DNA from: Trebouxia sp. TZW2008
Taxonomy: Eukaryota; Chlorophyta; Trebouxiophyceae; Trebouxiales; Trebouxiaceae
Direction: 5' to 3'
NCBI GenBank assembly: GCA_002118135.1
Contig: BDIU01000148.1
Location: 186,001 to 250,000, forward strand
DNA length: 64,000 bases
A program made the translations under genes and the position numbers. Positions within the stretch are counted from its first letter, which is position 1, and each line of letters begins with the position of its first letter. This document shows, piece by piece, positions 50,531 through 62,635 of the stretch. The notes under the pieces were generated by a model that did no database searches, was not told where the DNA came from, and worked only from the letters and a program-made list of their open reading frames with translations.

Positions 50531-50852
50531 CGACACTGGTCCTAAACAGCAGATGCCTTGCTCGTGGAGATCAAGTGCACTTCTCGGAACGCCATGTCGT
50601 AACTTGTTGACCTGCTGGGGCGGAAGCAAGCAAGGGCGATTTTGGCCAATCGGCACGTGCGAAGCGACTCGCCATTAGTCATGCCACTGCTCGAAGCCAC
50701 TCCTCAGCCTGCGCTATCTAGCCGAGCGGAGTGCAGTATCGCTGAACGCATCTGAGCTGCTGTAGATTGAAGCTTTGTGACATTAATCTCAGTTGCGGCT
50801 GCGCTGATCATCAAGAACGCCGTGTAACCTGCAGCGGGCCACTGTCTCAAAC
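50531..50852. promoter_or_regulatory. Divergent CpG-rich promoter region, bZIP / plastid two-helix protein
   Basis: 322 bp between divergent ATGs. CG-dense across the whole interval and into both first exons. Promoter function inferred. Confidence 0.5.
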
Positions 50853-51737
50853 ATGTCAAGCATGTCCGTCGCTGTGCAACCTCGTCTCTCCTCGGCGCAA
50901 TGCCGGTTCCATAGCAGTCAGAGAGTGTTTCACGCAGGTATGTCACAGCCTGAATTTTCTGCCGAGCGTACAAAAAGCGTGACACGTGCCTCCGCACTAG
51001 CTCCCGGCATGCCGCAAGGCCTTTGAGCGTCACACATTTCAGTCGGGATGCGTCGCAGGGGTACGAGCGTTTCCTACCAGAACACGCAACTTTCGCACCC
51101 CGTTGAGGACAAGAGCTGCGGCTGAGGAGAGCAGCAACCTGACCAGAGCAGCTGTGGCAGCAGGACTGATCGCCAATCCAGTTGTTCTGGTATCAGAGTA
51201 CTTCCTGAAAACTACCGGGGAAGGCTTGCCGCCCGGTCCAGGAGGCCTGTATGGCGCCACAGAGGGTGTCAGCTACTTAGTGATAGTTGGCATAGTAGGC
51301 TGGTCTCTGTACACCAAGGTCAAAACAGGCTCTGGATTGCAAGGCAATCTGTTGGGGGCCGTAGAGGGCTTGTCATACCTATCCGTAGTAGCAGGTGAGG
51401 CTGCTGCATTTGCACTTCCATGCTGTTGTATGCATGCACTGCTGACGCTGGAAGCTCAAATGCGCCTTTTTCCAAGTTTGATGACCTCTGGGGCATGAGA
51501 GCATTTGCAATGCGATTCACGCCATCTATGGCTCATGCAGATGCCGCACACTTTGCACAAGACATGTTGCTGGCAGTTGCTTCTGATGCTGCTGCTTTTG
51601 TGTTGAGCTGTACCTTGAGCTGAACCTGTTTTGTGTCTTGCTGACCATGGTTGCTGAGCCTCAAGTTTGCTGCAGGGATCATTGTTGCAGCACTGGTGAT
51701 AGCAGAAAAAGGCTCGCTGCCTGGCATTACGGGCTGA
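50853..51737 (+). CDS. Small plastid-targeted two-helix membrane protein, function unknown
   Basis: Three exons join in frame: 50853-50937, 51059-51394 and 51676-51737, giving 160 aa. The first 45 or so residues (MSSMSVAVQPRLSSAQCRFH...) are Ser/Arg/Gln-rich with almost no acid, as in chloroplast transit peptides. The mature part has internal symmetry: GGLYGATEGVSYLVIVGIVG and NLLGAVEGLSYLSVVAG each pair a GA(T/V)EG(V/L)SYL box with a membrane helix. The second helix continues as GIIVAALVIAEKGSLPGITG to the stop. A 5' exon is needed because the main exon lacks an ATG after the preceding stop. The family was not recognised with certainty. It is head-to-head with the bZIP gene. Confidence 0.7.
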
Positions 51738-52283
51738 GGACAATGCGCAAATTGTGTTCTTGCACAGAAGGTCTCGGACAAGCTGCTGAATGTCTCTGCT
51801 TGCCAACATACGGGATGTGCATGTCAAGAACGAGTACCTTGTTTTTTTGAATTTTTGTCTGTCGTCCAGTTCTGTCACAGCTTTCACAGCATGCCTGGGT
51901 ACCTTGAGTCCAGGGCCAATCACTGTCTCAAACACAACAGTGACTTCGCCGTCTTGATCAAATCAATGTAGTCTGTTCAGGAATGTCAATGCACAGATGT
52001 TTCATAGCAGGCATAATGTTTGCCACGACTTTGAAGACCAGCAGTGACACTTTCACAACGTAGACTTGGTATGAACAGTCGAGCTGCATGAGACTTTCCA
52101 GGTGGCTTGCTTACAGTCTCGGCGTGCTTGCTGAGAACCTTCTGTGTGGATACAGTGCATGGCATACCACATGAAGCATGCTGCAGAGCTATGTGTCAGA
52201 GCATGACGCATTGCAGATGTGAAGGCAGAGCAAATCAGCCAAGTTGAGCCCATCCAGGTTCCAGTAGCTGCCTGACATATGAT
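51738..52283. other. Convergent intergenic region
   Basis: 3' flanks of the two-helix protein and RHD3. A minus-strand open stretch (VFETVIGPGLKVPRHAVKAV, about 51864-51930) has no joinable partner exons and is left unassigned. Confidence 0.35.
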
Positions 52284-55200
52284 CTATTTTGTCTTTTGCG
52301 TGTTTGACACAAAGCTCGACGCCTTGTCAGGGTCGTGGCTGTTTTGCTGACTACTGCTGCTGCTCTCACGATGTCTAACATTGCTGGAGGAGGAAAATTC
52401 TCCTGACCCTACACTAGTCATCTGAATGTCCCTGCAGAAACATGGTTCACAGCTGTAAATACAATGCTACCTGCTCTCATGGGCTGCATGTTTAATCTGC
52501 ATTTAAGTTTTCATCCTGGTCATGTAGACTGAATTCAGGCACAGAACATGCAAGTGCGCCAAAGCCTCTGGCGTTCGTGCGTGAGGAGCAATCTGGAGAA
52601 TGCAGCACAGGCTTTTGCCTGTTGTGGTTGCACCTGTCAAGCATGCACGCAGAATGTCCTTCAAATGGCACACAAACCCGCTGCAAGGTTGTCACTGCAA
52701 TCTCTGCCCAACTGTGTATTACTGTGTGTTCTTACATATTTCCTTGTGTTCAGGGCTATACCTGGTACTTTTCCTTGCGCTTCTGGAGCTATGGAGGAGG
52801 CCAACAGTCTGATGCACCACAGCCTCTTTTGATGCTGAACACTTCCCACCCCAAAATTTCAATGCTCGTCACTGAATGACTGAAAAAGTACCTGGTGCTT
52901 TTCCTTGGGCTTCTGGGGCTGTGCAGCAGGCCATCAGCCTGATGCACCACAGCCTCTACCTGGTGCTGCACACTCTCCCGTAGCTGGTTGGGGTCATGAA
53001 TGAAGCTCATGCACTGCTGGCCTGTCCTGTGCGCCACCTACATAGTGCAGACTGGATCCTGCACCTACATGTTTCAGACTCTGATATGACATGCAAAAGC
53101 CTGCTGCTACAAACGACCGTCTGATCATGATCTCATAGACCTTGCTGTGAGTAAGAGAAGTTGAGACAACAAGTGGGTGATCCATCGATCCACAAGCCTT
53201 GCCTGGACAATGGGCTTGCACATGACATTGAGGTCAGTACACCTGCTTCATAGTGGGCATAAGGAGAGTCCTTGCACCGACGGCAGGGACTTTGCTACCT
53301 AGCTTTGCCACAAAGGCCGCAGGGTTGTGCCAGCCTGTCAATTCGGGCGATCGGGTTTGGTCTGGCATTCACGCTTAGTTGGAGGACAAACAGCAACTGG
53401 AACAGGGGGCTATTTTGTGCGAGATATATGAAGCCCGCATGCTCGACATATCCTCAGCATCTGCTTGGAGGAATGAGCTTGCATGTGATACGAACGCACT
53501 TGCTTCATGGTGGGCACAAACTTGGCAGCCAGCTTAACACAGCCAGGCAGCAGGCCATGCTGCATCTCTGTGTCCACCTCTAGCTCCTGGTACACTGTCT
53601 TGGCAAAGAGTAAACTGACCACCAACAGGACTAACTTGAGGGGGCTGGTGAGAATGGCCATGGCTTCATTCCAGCCCAGAAGCACCATGGCCACCATAGC
53701 CCACAGCGGTGGCAGCCGATTGCTGGCAGCCTTGTTAGCTTCCTGAGTGTTCACTGCCTGCACCAACAGAATCTGGTGAAGGTGGACTGTTCTGAAAGCT
53801 TTGAACTTGGCAGCACAGGTTCCCAGACAGGTGTGGAGAAACTTCTTCAAGAGCTGAGGCAACTCGCTTCTGTTGAGATGGCTGGTGAGAGTCATGTCTG
53901 CCTGCCTACTCCTAGCTGATACTGATCAGGTGCCTGATGAACAAAAGTCATTCATCAGGCTTTTCACAGTCCCACCTGCTGCACTATGAAGTTGTGTTGA
54001 GGTGAGCTGGCGCGTAAGGGGTCCAACCGGGTAGGGCTGAGCAGCATGGCCTTTTGGGGTATCCTTGGCCAATCAGTGGCGGCCCCACTCAGTACCATGA
54101 CTGCTGTTGCCACTGCAAGTGTCAGCAAAGCACTACATACACAATGGGGTGAAAAGGTCACACCTGCTGCACTATGAAATTGATGTCTGATGTGAAGTGC
54201 CGCCACAAAGCTCTACACCTGCTAGGGCTCAGAAGCATGGCCGTTTGGGGTACCCCCGGCCAATCAGGGGCGGCGAGGGTGTACCACTCATTACTATGAC
54301 TGCTGCTGTCACTGTAACTTTTAAGCAAAGCACTACATACTGAATGTGGTGAAAGATCACACCTGCTGCACAATGAAGTTGGTGTCAGATGTGAACTGCC
54401 GCCACAGCGCTCTACACCGGCTAGGACTCAGCAGCATGGCCTTTTGGGGTACCCCCGGCCAGTCAGGGGCGGCTAGGGTGTCCCATTCTGCGCTGTGACT
54501 GCTGCTGTCGCTGTCACCAGTTTGCACTGGCTGCCTATCTGCAGCTAGGCTCAGCAACGCTCGCTCCACTTTGTCTTCGCTGGCCTTGACAGAATGCAGG
54601 CGGATGACAGCAAGAAGCGCTAGTAGCTTGGCGGCGGACTGGCGAGCCTGCTGGGCAATTGCTGGGATGTTGGCGCTGGGGCTCCAGTTGCGTGGCAAGC
54701 CTTGCTCATCCCGCGTGAACACATCGTTGAACCTGAACAAGCAGTGGTCCATCGTGTCAACTCAGCGCAATGCAGCCCAAGACTGGTTGTAGAGGTTGAA
54801 TTTAGCCTATGCACACAGGTGGTGCAGAGTCCACTTTTGTGTAGAGACTTGTCCGTTCACACAGGGGAGAAACCGAATTGTTGCCTGCGAGACGATTATG
54901 ACCTGGGCAAACAATCAGCGAAGTGGAGTGATCCATGGCAGACTACTCTGACATGCAGCTGCGGGATACATCTGCCGCCTTCTGTTCCAAGACCTTTGCC
55001 CTTGCTATGCACAATAGAGGCGCAGGATCAGGAAAAGATCTGTCTCTTTATGCCATTCTGAGTGCAGGTAAACATTGTTACAACAGGGGACGAGGCTGAC
55101 AACCAAATGCTGTGTTCAACCATGCAAGCCCTGGCTTCCATGATGCTGAGGGCTGCATCTGCTGCCTGATGTGCACCAAGACGCTTACCTCGGCTGTGCA

Positions 55201-58200
55201 TCAAATTGGTGCAGGATCAGGGAAAGCCCTGCCTCTCCATACCGTTACGAGCGCAGATGGACTTCACAGAACATTGCAAGAGGAACTGAATGTGTACAGT
55301 GCAGACCTGTCTTTCATATGGCTGAGGGCTGAGTCTGCTGCCTGCTGTACCAGGCCCTCAACCCTGGCCCGCTCAAACTACTGTAGCTGCTGTCACTGGT
55401 CGTATATCTTGATTGACATGAATGTACATACAGCGCAACCCGAAAAGTGGATGTGTCCATGGCAGACCTGTCTTTCATGCGGCTGAGGGCTGTATCTGCT
55501 GCCTGCTGTACCAGGCCCTCCACCCTTGCCCGCCCACTCTGCTGCAGCTGCTGCCGCTGCTCCAGTCGCTCATGCTCTGACAACGGATAGCCATCAAGGC
55601 CTTCTGTCAGTACCTGACCATTAACAGACTAGTGTCAAGACTAGTGTCAGACAATTGCCAATGCAGACTCTTCTTCAGCAACTGGGCAATGTTCAAGGAC
55701 AGCAAAGGACGATGATGCCTGTTTATGCCTGAGCACGTGCATAAACAGGGGGTTGGCCCCTGAGTTGCAGCAGCTCTGAAGGTTCTGGGACAAGTGGCAA
55801 TGCAGAAATTTTGATTGGCACCTTGATGACAGCACACTCGCTGACAATGTAAAAAGACAAACAGACGCTGTCTCAACAAACACATGGACAGCTGCACAGT
55901 GAACATTAATGCGTCTGTTGCATCTCTGTTCAGGCATCAATATTGCATGCTTCAGGCGAAGCAGCAACTTGTTGCAATAGTGCAAGGCATTCGGCATCTG
56001 AGCTGCTGCAGCTGTGGAGGTGCTGAGGCAGTGAAACAGGCGGGTCCACAGGTCAAGAGGCATGTTGTCTGGCAGGGCAATGACAAGCAGTACAACAGAA
56101 CGTCTTGAACTGCAAGTGACATGCTCAGGTGTAGCATCAGCTGCTGCTACCTGTGTGTGCGTCGGCAGCAGCAGTACAAACACACGGAGAGAGGATTGAT
56201 AGCTGAGCTGCTGCGGGTGTGAACGTGCTGAGGTGATTGAACAGGCGTGTCCACAGGTCGGTAATCGCAGCAATGACAAGCTGTACAACACAGCATCTTG
56301 AAATGCAACTCAGCCATGCTCAGGCTGCTGCCTGTACTTCTACAAGTGTATATACACACAAGCAGGGAGAGGTGTGGCACCTGCGCTGCTGCAGCTGTGG
56401 ATGTGCTGAGGCGGTTGGAGAGGCGGGTCCATAGATCTGAGGGCATGTCATCCAGTAGGGCAATGGTGGGGCCCGCTAGCTGGCTCTGCATTGCTTGCTC
56501 TGCTGCAGCTACCACTTCGCTAATCTGCACAGGAGTCGATCAGGGTTTGACGACGGGACAGTACACATCGTGAAGTCTGATCTGATTGTGTAGAAGCTAC
56601 AAGCTGTTCAGCGCAGAGAGGTCTAGTTTGACATTGTTCTGTCTTGATCCCATCATTCACTAAGTGATTGTCCATATGTTGATGCCCAAAGGCACAAACG
56701 GTGCCCTTGCATCTAGCATTGATGCTGGACACGCACTGCTGCTTACACTTGTTCTTGCTCTTGCAGTCTTCTCTGGAATTGGCTGGTCCAACACGCATGC
56801 TGCACAGCTTCTATATTGCGGCATCATGTACACCAAGGGGAAGCCATTGCAAGCAGACCAAAAAGAAAAAGAAAAGTCTGCGCCGTTAGGCGTCCTTGAC
56901 AGGAGCCTCTCTCTAAAGAGGCAGCCTGTTATCTTGAGGTTGTGGCAGTTGAGCACACACAAGGTGTATACACAGGGCACAAATATGATTTGCCATCTGT
57001 ATTGAGCGTGTTTGAACTCCATTTTTTACATTGCAAGAATTTGTCAACTTTCATTGAACTCACAGAACATGGTAAGAAACATGGTACTGAGCAGTGTGAC
57101 TTGTTTGGCGCCTGCAGAGAGGGATGCCTTGTGGTCCCTAGGGGTCGATGTCTTGTTGAGAGAAAAACCGGCAAGCATGTGTACTTCTCCAGAAGGCATC
57201 AATCACTGGCAGGGGCTTGTGATTGCAACAGGCACTAGAGAGTCAGCAAAGGACTGGGCTACACCTTGTGCTGGCGCAGCTGCTCCACCCATGCCTCCAT
57301 CTCTTGCACCAGAGCATTCAGACTGGCATTGACCAGATCTTCAGACTCCACTCCTCTCACTGACAGGTGTTCATGCGTCCCTTGCGTGAACTCCTGCTTG
57401 GCTTGACTCTGCCACCTGCACAGTGCAGCATTGGATGTCAGACAGTAATGTGCTGCTTGTTGTGCTGATGGGCAGTTACTGTGCTGGTGAGTAGCTACAG
57501 CGCACTTCACCCCTCTCAGTGTCTGGTGATCATACGTGCGACAAGTTAGTTCCTGCTTGGCTTGGCTCTGCCACCTGCACAGTGCAGCATTGGATGTCAG
57601 ACAGTGATGTGCTGCTTGTGGTGCTGATGGGTGGTTGCCGTGCTGTGAGCAGCTGCATCGCACTTCACCCCTCTCAGTGTCAGGTGGTCATGCGTGCCTT
57701 CAGTGAATTCCTGCTTGGCTCGGCTCTGCCACCTGCACAGTGCATCATTGCATGGCAGGCAGCATAGTGTATGTGCAGCTGCTTCTTGCTGATAGAGAAA
57801 ATTGCTGCATCATATCCCACTGCCTTTGCAGTCAGGTGGTGATGCGTGGCTTCAGTGAACTCCTTCTAGATTGGCTCTGCCACCTGCACAGTGTAGCATG
57901 AGGTTTCTAGCAGCACTGTGCCAGAGATTGTGTCGAGTGAGGAATGCGGCTGCAGCACAGTCAATGCTTGCTCCGTCAAGTGTTACACTGCACCAATGAT
58001 ACACAGTGCAGTGAATGCAGACAGGAAGCTTGCCTTTGCACAGCCAGGTCCTGTCTGCAATCGAGCCCCCCATATGAAATTCGTGTGCAGACAATTGAGA
58101 TATGATCAAAACAGTTATCAGTACAGAAGCATCAGATCAGACAAGGAGCCTGCCTTCACACAGCCAAAGACCAGTTTCATCTGCAATGCAGAGATCTAGA

Positions 58201-61200
58201 CAAGGATGTTGAGACGAGAAGCTTGCCTTTGCACAGCCTGCCCAAAGGGCTGGGTCTTGTCTGCAATGGACCCTCCTAGGTCCCCTTTGAAAGCCGCTAG
58301 CAGTTTGGTGTGCAGGTGGTCCAGCTGAAGTTGAAAGACCTCCCTGACCAGGGATGCCAACTTGCCTTGCAGCTCCTGCTGCTTGGACTGCCGCACACCT
58401 GCCTCAAAGTAGCGAGCCTCCTGCTCATACCCTGCGTTGAATCAACAACATAGCTGTCAGTTGCCTTGAGATAGCAAGCCTCCTGGGTGTGCCCTTCATT
58501 GATGAAGAAAAGTAATTTGCTCAGCTGAACTTGATGATGCAGCTGGAAGACATCCCTGCCCAGGGACGCAAGCTTGCCTTGCAGCTCCTGCTGCTTGGAC
58601 TGCCTCACACCTGCTTCAAAGTAGCGAGCCTCCTGTTCATACCCTGTGTTGAACCGGCAACACAGCTCTCAGCAACACTGCCTTGAGATAGTAAGCCTCC
58701 TGTGCATGCCCTGTGTTGTGAAAGACAAAAAAATCTCTCAGCTGAGCTAGTTGATGGAGCTGCAGCTAAAACCCCTCTGACTAAGGACGCCAACTTGCCT
58801 TGCAGCTCTTGCTGCTTGGACTGCCTCAAACCTATTTCCAAGTAGCGAGCCTCCTGTTCACATTCTGAGGGCAGAAATCGTACAGCTTTTTAGCTCAGCT
58901 TACTAAACTTAACTGTTCACATGCTGTGTTCAATGCAGGGCACAGCTCAGGTAACTGCTGTATATAGTGCATAGATGCTGCTTGGACTGCCACACACCTC
59001 AAAGTGCCAAGCCTCCTGTACCCTGTGTTCAGGAAAAGACACAGCTCTAAGCAACAACGCCATGTTGCAATTCAGGCTGCTGCTCACGCCCTGTGTGACA
59101 TGAAGCTGACAGCTGTCAGCTGAGCTGATTGATGGAGCTCCTGCCGCTTGATTTGCATCAAAGTACCAAGCCTGCTGTTTGTAATCTGGGCTAAACATTG
59201 TGGATGATGCATGCCTGGGCATTCACTTTGCATCAGCAGTCATGAGATGGCCAAGTAGGTTCAAATTTTTGGCTTGTGCCCAGTAGTGTAACCTATGCAG
59301 CACAGCAATGCAGCTGAGAGCTGCACTCTAAATATAGCAGCAGAGAAACAAAGCTTGCCTGTCAAACAGCTCTCCAAAAGGTTGGAGGCCTGGCTGCCAA
59401 AGTCTGGGACTAAATGCTGCTGAGCCGCTTGTTTGAGTGAAGTCCAAGCCTGGTCTTCTTGCAGCGCTCTCAACTGATCATTCAGGATCTCCCCGCACCG
59501 TATGTTTGCAACCATGACCTGCGACCAAGCTGCTTGTCAATTGTCACTTCTGTTCTGTACCCGGGACAGTTCACAGCAGAAGATGAACATAAGTCTAGCT
59601 GTCACAATCATGCACTGTCTTCGTCATGCAATGCAGCTTTGATCATGTAGTTTGCTCTGCACATGTAACCGTGGTTTGCATGCAGGGAGGCAGGCAGTGT
59701 ATCTCAGGCTGGCAGATAGGCAAGCGGGCAGGCAGGCAGGCAATGCTTGTCAGGAAGGCAGGCAGGCAAACTTTGCCAGACGGGCAGGCAGGCAGGCAAG
59801 CAAGCAGGCAGGCAGGCGGTGAGTGATTTGATCACTGACCTTGTGTGCAGGCAGGTTCAGATCCTTCTGTGACTTGATAACTTCCCACACTTTGCCCAGG
59901 CTGAGCGCAAAAGCATCGCCGGGCAATGCATCTGGGCTGGTGCGCACAAGGCTGTCTGCGCCTGTGCAACAAAAGGCAAGTCTATGATGTTGTAGGCAAT
60001 AACAGTAGCCCCTGTACACAACAGCAGCCCAAGGTCCTTGTAACAGCACCAATTGCTCCTCCTTGAACATACACACTGCATACACACCGCTCTAACAGGC
60101 AGTGCTTGCATTCTGTGCATTCAGCTGACACATGTCATCTTCAGATGGTAGACTGTGTGCTGATGATGTTTTTCATTGTTGCGATGATCAAACCCTGTGG
60201 CATTATGACTCGATGCATTGTCACATGTTCAAGGTAGAAGGCAGAGCTTTGTGCTTTCATGCTGTCTGAAGCTCAAACAGTCTGCCTCGATGCGAGCAGC
60301 AACTGCGCTGCAAAACCAATCAGAAATTATGATCACAGGTCTGGAAGAACAGCGTACGAGACGTTCATTGTGTGTTGCTCAGGGACTGGCCTGACTATAT
60401 TGTGTAACGGTTCCAAGCAGACTTGTTACATGACGGCATAAGCATAGCTGCATATGGCCAGATAAATTAGCCTGCTAGCTAGCAAGCATTTCTGGACCCA
60501 CATGCAGCCTATCCTTATACCGACAGGTATCACTGTCTGCTTCAGATGTCATTGCTGCAGTGCAGTCCAAGGCAGACATTGTCACATGGGTACAGAAGTC
60601 TATATGCATGCAGATTGGCTAGAGCGGCATGCTGGTCAACTTTTTACCTTCAGAAGTGAAGCGCCTGCGCAGCGTGACAACATCTGCCCTGAAGTCTTCT
60701 TCTCTGTCCTCGTAGTTGTGCAGGGCAGCATACTGAACCTGCAAAAGCAGCAAACAACATCTCATCAAGATTAGTCACCTGGCTTGTGTGACATCAAACA
60801 ACGCTGTTACATGGTGTTTCCAAGGTAGGCAAATGGCTGGTCAAGGACTTTCATGATACTGAGGCAATCCAACAATCCCTACTGATGTCCCATTTTGAGG
60901 TTTTTAGTGCCTGAGAGACAAGGCGTATTTCACACAGAATGCAACATGCATTCCAGGCAGACCCCTGATGCAATTCACAACTCTCAGCATGACAGAGATG
61001 TTAAGCGTTGACAGGATCTGTGCTTGTTGAATGCTTACATCGAAGAAATCTGAAAACGAATATTGGTCGTAGTCAGGAGGTTTAGTGATAGAATTCCACA
61101 TTCTCTGTAGATCCTCCTCCCATGTGGCCTTGAGCTGATTCAGAGGGGTTTTGGTCATGTCTCTGAAGACAAACAGCAGCACAGTTCTCCTCTTGTTGGG

Positions 61201-62317
61201 AGCTGGTGTGAAGAGCTTCAGGTTGACCTGTGTGATCAAGCATACAGCCATTTTTCAACTGTGCAAGGGAGATGTCAATGGGTTTGGTCCTGCGTGACTA
61301 AGCATGTAGCCATGTAAAGACTGTAGAAGGGAGATGGCACTGGGTTCAACACCAGAAACACAATTGAACAAAACAGTATCATATAGAGCATGCAACAGTT
61401 TGAGATTGTACATGAGGAGGGCTGGCCAAGGTGTTTGATACCACAGGCACAACAAGCTTGAGAACACAGCACAAACATCACGTCATGAATTTTGGATAGT
61501 CAAGGTCAAACCCTCCAGGTCGATCTAGGATGACGTGGAATGACATTGTCTTGTCCATCTTTCAGCACTTGAACATTAGGCGCCCTTGCTGTGATGCACA
61601 AAAACAGCTAGCTTGGCGAGACAGGACTATTGCCACCTAGCTCCTTTGCCAGAAAGTGTAATCACTGCTATCATTGCTGTGATCAACTGCATGGCCCAAT
61701 AGGTCTGCCTGTGCTTTTGCTTGCCTGGAAGATTGTCTTCAAGAGAGGCTTTCCAGAGCCCGTTTCTCGTCCAATGTCCTTTGCCCACATGTTGACCAAC
61801 AGCACATCAGCTACAGCCAGTGCAAACAGGGAGCTCTGGCGTTCAAAGGAAGTATCGTCTTCGCCTCGCTCCCTGCCATCACTGCCCTCCAGATCCATGA
61901 CCATGGTGATTGGCTCGTCAACTTTCGGCGATTTGGCAAACCAGATCCCTTTGGTGGTTTGATGTCGGCCCTCGAGCGCATTCATTTCGACGAATGAGGT
62001 GCCGAACTGCATACATAAGTGTGTTGATCACTCCAGGAAGTGCTGTCTGTGCCGAAGCAGTCTGTGGAGAGTATCGAGAGCGCGAATGGGCGCGCAGAGG
62101 ACATGCGACGAAATGCACGATATGTCTAGTGCAATGCGCGTACCAGCGCATTCATCAATGTACTCTTGCCGGAGCTTTGCGGTCCTGTGATTGCGATGGT
62201 TTGGTAGTCGACGCCGGCTGTGTCAACACGAGCGGCCGACACGAAATGTTGAACGCCTTGCTCATTGAATTCTCCATCGCCCGTCACCACCTGCAGCACC
62301 TGCTGCTTGGCAGACAT
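52284..62317 (-). CDS. RHD3: RHD3/SEY1 (atlastin-like) dynamin-family GTPase of the ER
   Basis: Drives homotypic fusion of ER tubules. Exons start with 62317-62144 (ATG 62317; P-loop GPQSSGKST), 62006-61725 ([41 protein letters not shown]), 61227-61039 ([17 protein letters not shown], guanine-binding RD) and 60738-60648. Later exons are about 59960-59850 ([17 protein letters not shown]), about 59520-59360, about 58440-58200 ([14 protein letters not shown]), about 57415-57260, about 56530-56390 ([16 protein letters not shown]), about 55600-55460, about 54752-54364 ([32 protein letters not shown]) and about 53760-53510 ([20 protein letters not shown], twin membrane helices). The Ser-rich tail ([20 protein letters not shown]) stops at 52284. 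The intron after 61725 uses a GC donor. At least seven exons have tandem echoes in adjacent introns. Exon joins in the middle are approximate. Confidence 0.9.
52740..53000 (-). repeat. RHD3 exon echo, about 155-bp period
   Basis: 'ttttccttg(c/g)gcttctgg(a/g)gct' and 'cagcctgatgcaccacagcc' (variant 'cagtctgatgcaccacagcc') recur in two adjacent copies, about 52760-52830 and 52890-52970. Confidence 0.75.
53230..53560 (-). repeat. RHD3 membrane-exon edge echo
   Basis: The block near 53500-53560 ('cttgcttcatggtgggcaca') has a decayed copy near 53240-53290 ('cctgcttcatagtgggcata'). Confidence 0.65.
53960..54500 (-). repeat. Three copies of an RHD3 exon edge, about 195-bp period
   Basis: 'cacctgctgca(c/c)(t/a)atgaa(g/a)tt' at 53973, 54166 and 54364, each followed by related phrases such as 'agcatggccttttggggta'. 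The 54364 copy is continuous with intact coding; the other two are in the downstream intron. Confidence 0.85.
54930..55600 (-). repeat. Several decayed copies of an RHD3 exon
   Basis: Related blocks start near 54940, 55120, 55300 and 55464, sharing 'ggcagac' + 'ctgtctttcat' and '(a/t)tctgctgcctgctgtacc' phrases. The 55.46-55.60 kb copy is open ([20 protein letters not shown]). Confidence 0.65.
55980..56530 (-). repeat. Three copies of an RHD3 exon edge
   Basis: Copies near 55990-56100, 56200-56290 and 56380-56530 share 'tgctgaggcggttggagagg'-like phrases. In translation LWTRL is visible in all three. The 56.4-kb copy is intact. Confidence 0.8.
56858..56932 (+). repeat. Dispersed hairpin element, best copy
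   Basis: A-rich run (aaaaagaaaaagaaaagtct), then CGCC-gtta-GGCG, a spacer, then GCCTCT-ctctaa-AGAGGC and 'agcct'. Two short perfect stems. It lies between RHD3 exons. Confidence 0.7.
57250..57900 (-). repeat. Four copies of an RHD3 exon acceptor edge, about 159-bp period
   Basis: 'ctctgccacctgcacagtg' at about 57408, 57567, 57726 and 57877. The lowest copy belongs to the open exon 57260-57415; the others lie upstream in the transcript. Confidence 0.85.
58200..59190 (-). repeat. Multiple copies of an RHD3 exon, about 210-220-bp period
   Basis: 'gcttgga' + 'ctgcc' after 'cttgcagctc(c/t)tgctg' occurs near 58368, 58578 and 58800, with weaker copies near 58975 and 59145. Three decode [16 protein letters not shown] nearly unchanged. 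Confidence 0.85.
59688..59818. repeat. (CAGG)n microsatellite
   Basis: Long imperfect run of 'caggcaggcagg' on the plus strand, intronic in RHD3, close to a splice junction. Confidence 0.85.
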
Positions 62318-62635
62318 GACGCCTGTTGCCGCAAACGAAGTCTAGGATTTAAATTCTCCCCAACACCGTGCGTTGCGAGACGGTGTGGCCAAATATGCTG
62401 GCAGACACAATGTAGTTGCTACAGCTGCTTCTATGTTACGATGGTAGACCACAGACACAAACGATGTTGCGCGCACAGCGCACAGCAACGGAGTCAAGCA
62501 GAAGGCAAGTCAAAATTGTTCAGATTCCTGGCTTCGGCGCGCTGGATGGCCGCCTGACGGCACATCGACTGCAAACCAGCTGGCCGTAAGTAGCGATTGC
62601 TTTGCGGCGCGGCGGTGATCAATAGCGCGCCCGCC
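62318..62635. promoter_or_regulatory. Divergent CpG-rich promoter region, RHD3 / NOP58
   Basis: 318 bp between divergent ATGs. CG-dense, especially 62480-62635. Promoter role inferred. Confidence 0.5.

Noticed and set aside
51864..51935. Minus-strand open stretch VFETVIGPGLKVPRHAVKAV as a gene
   Set aside because: No joinable upstream exon or start. It lies past the RHD3 stop and next to the 3' end of the plus-strand gene.
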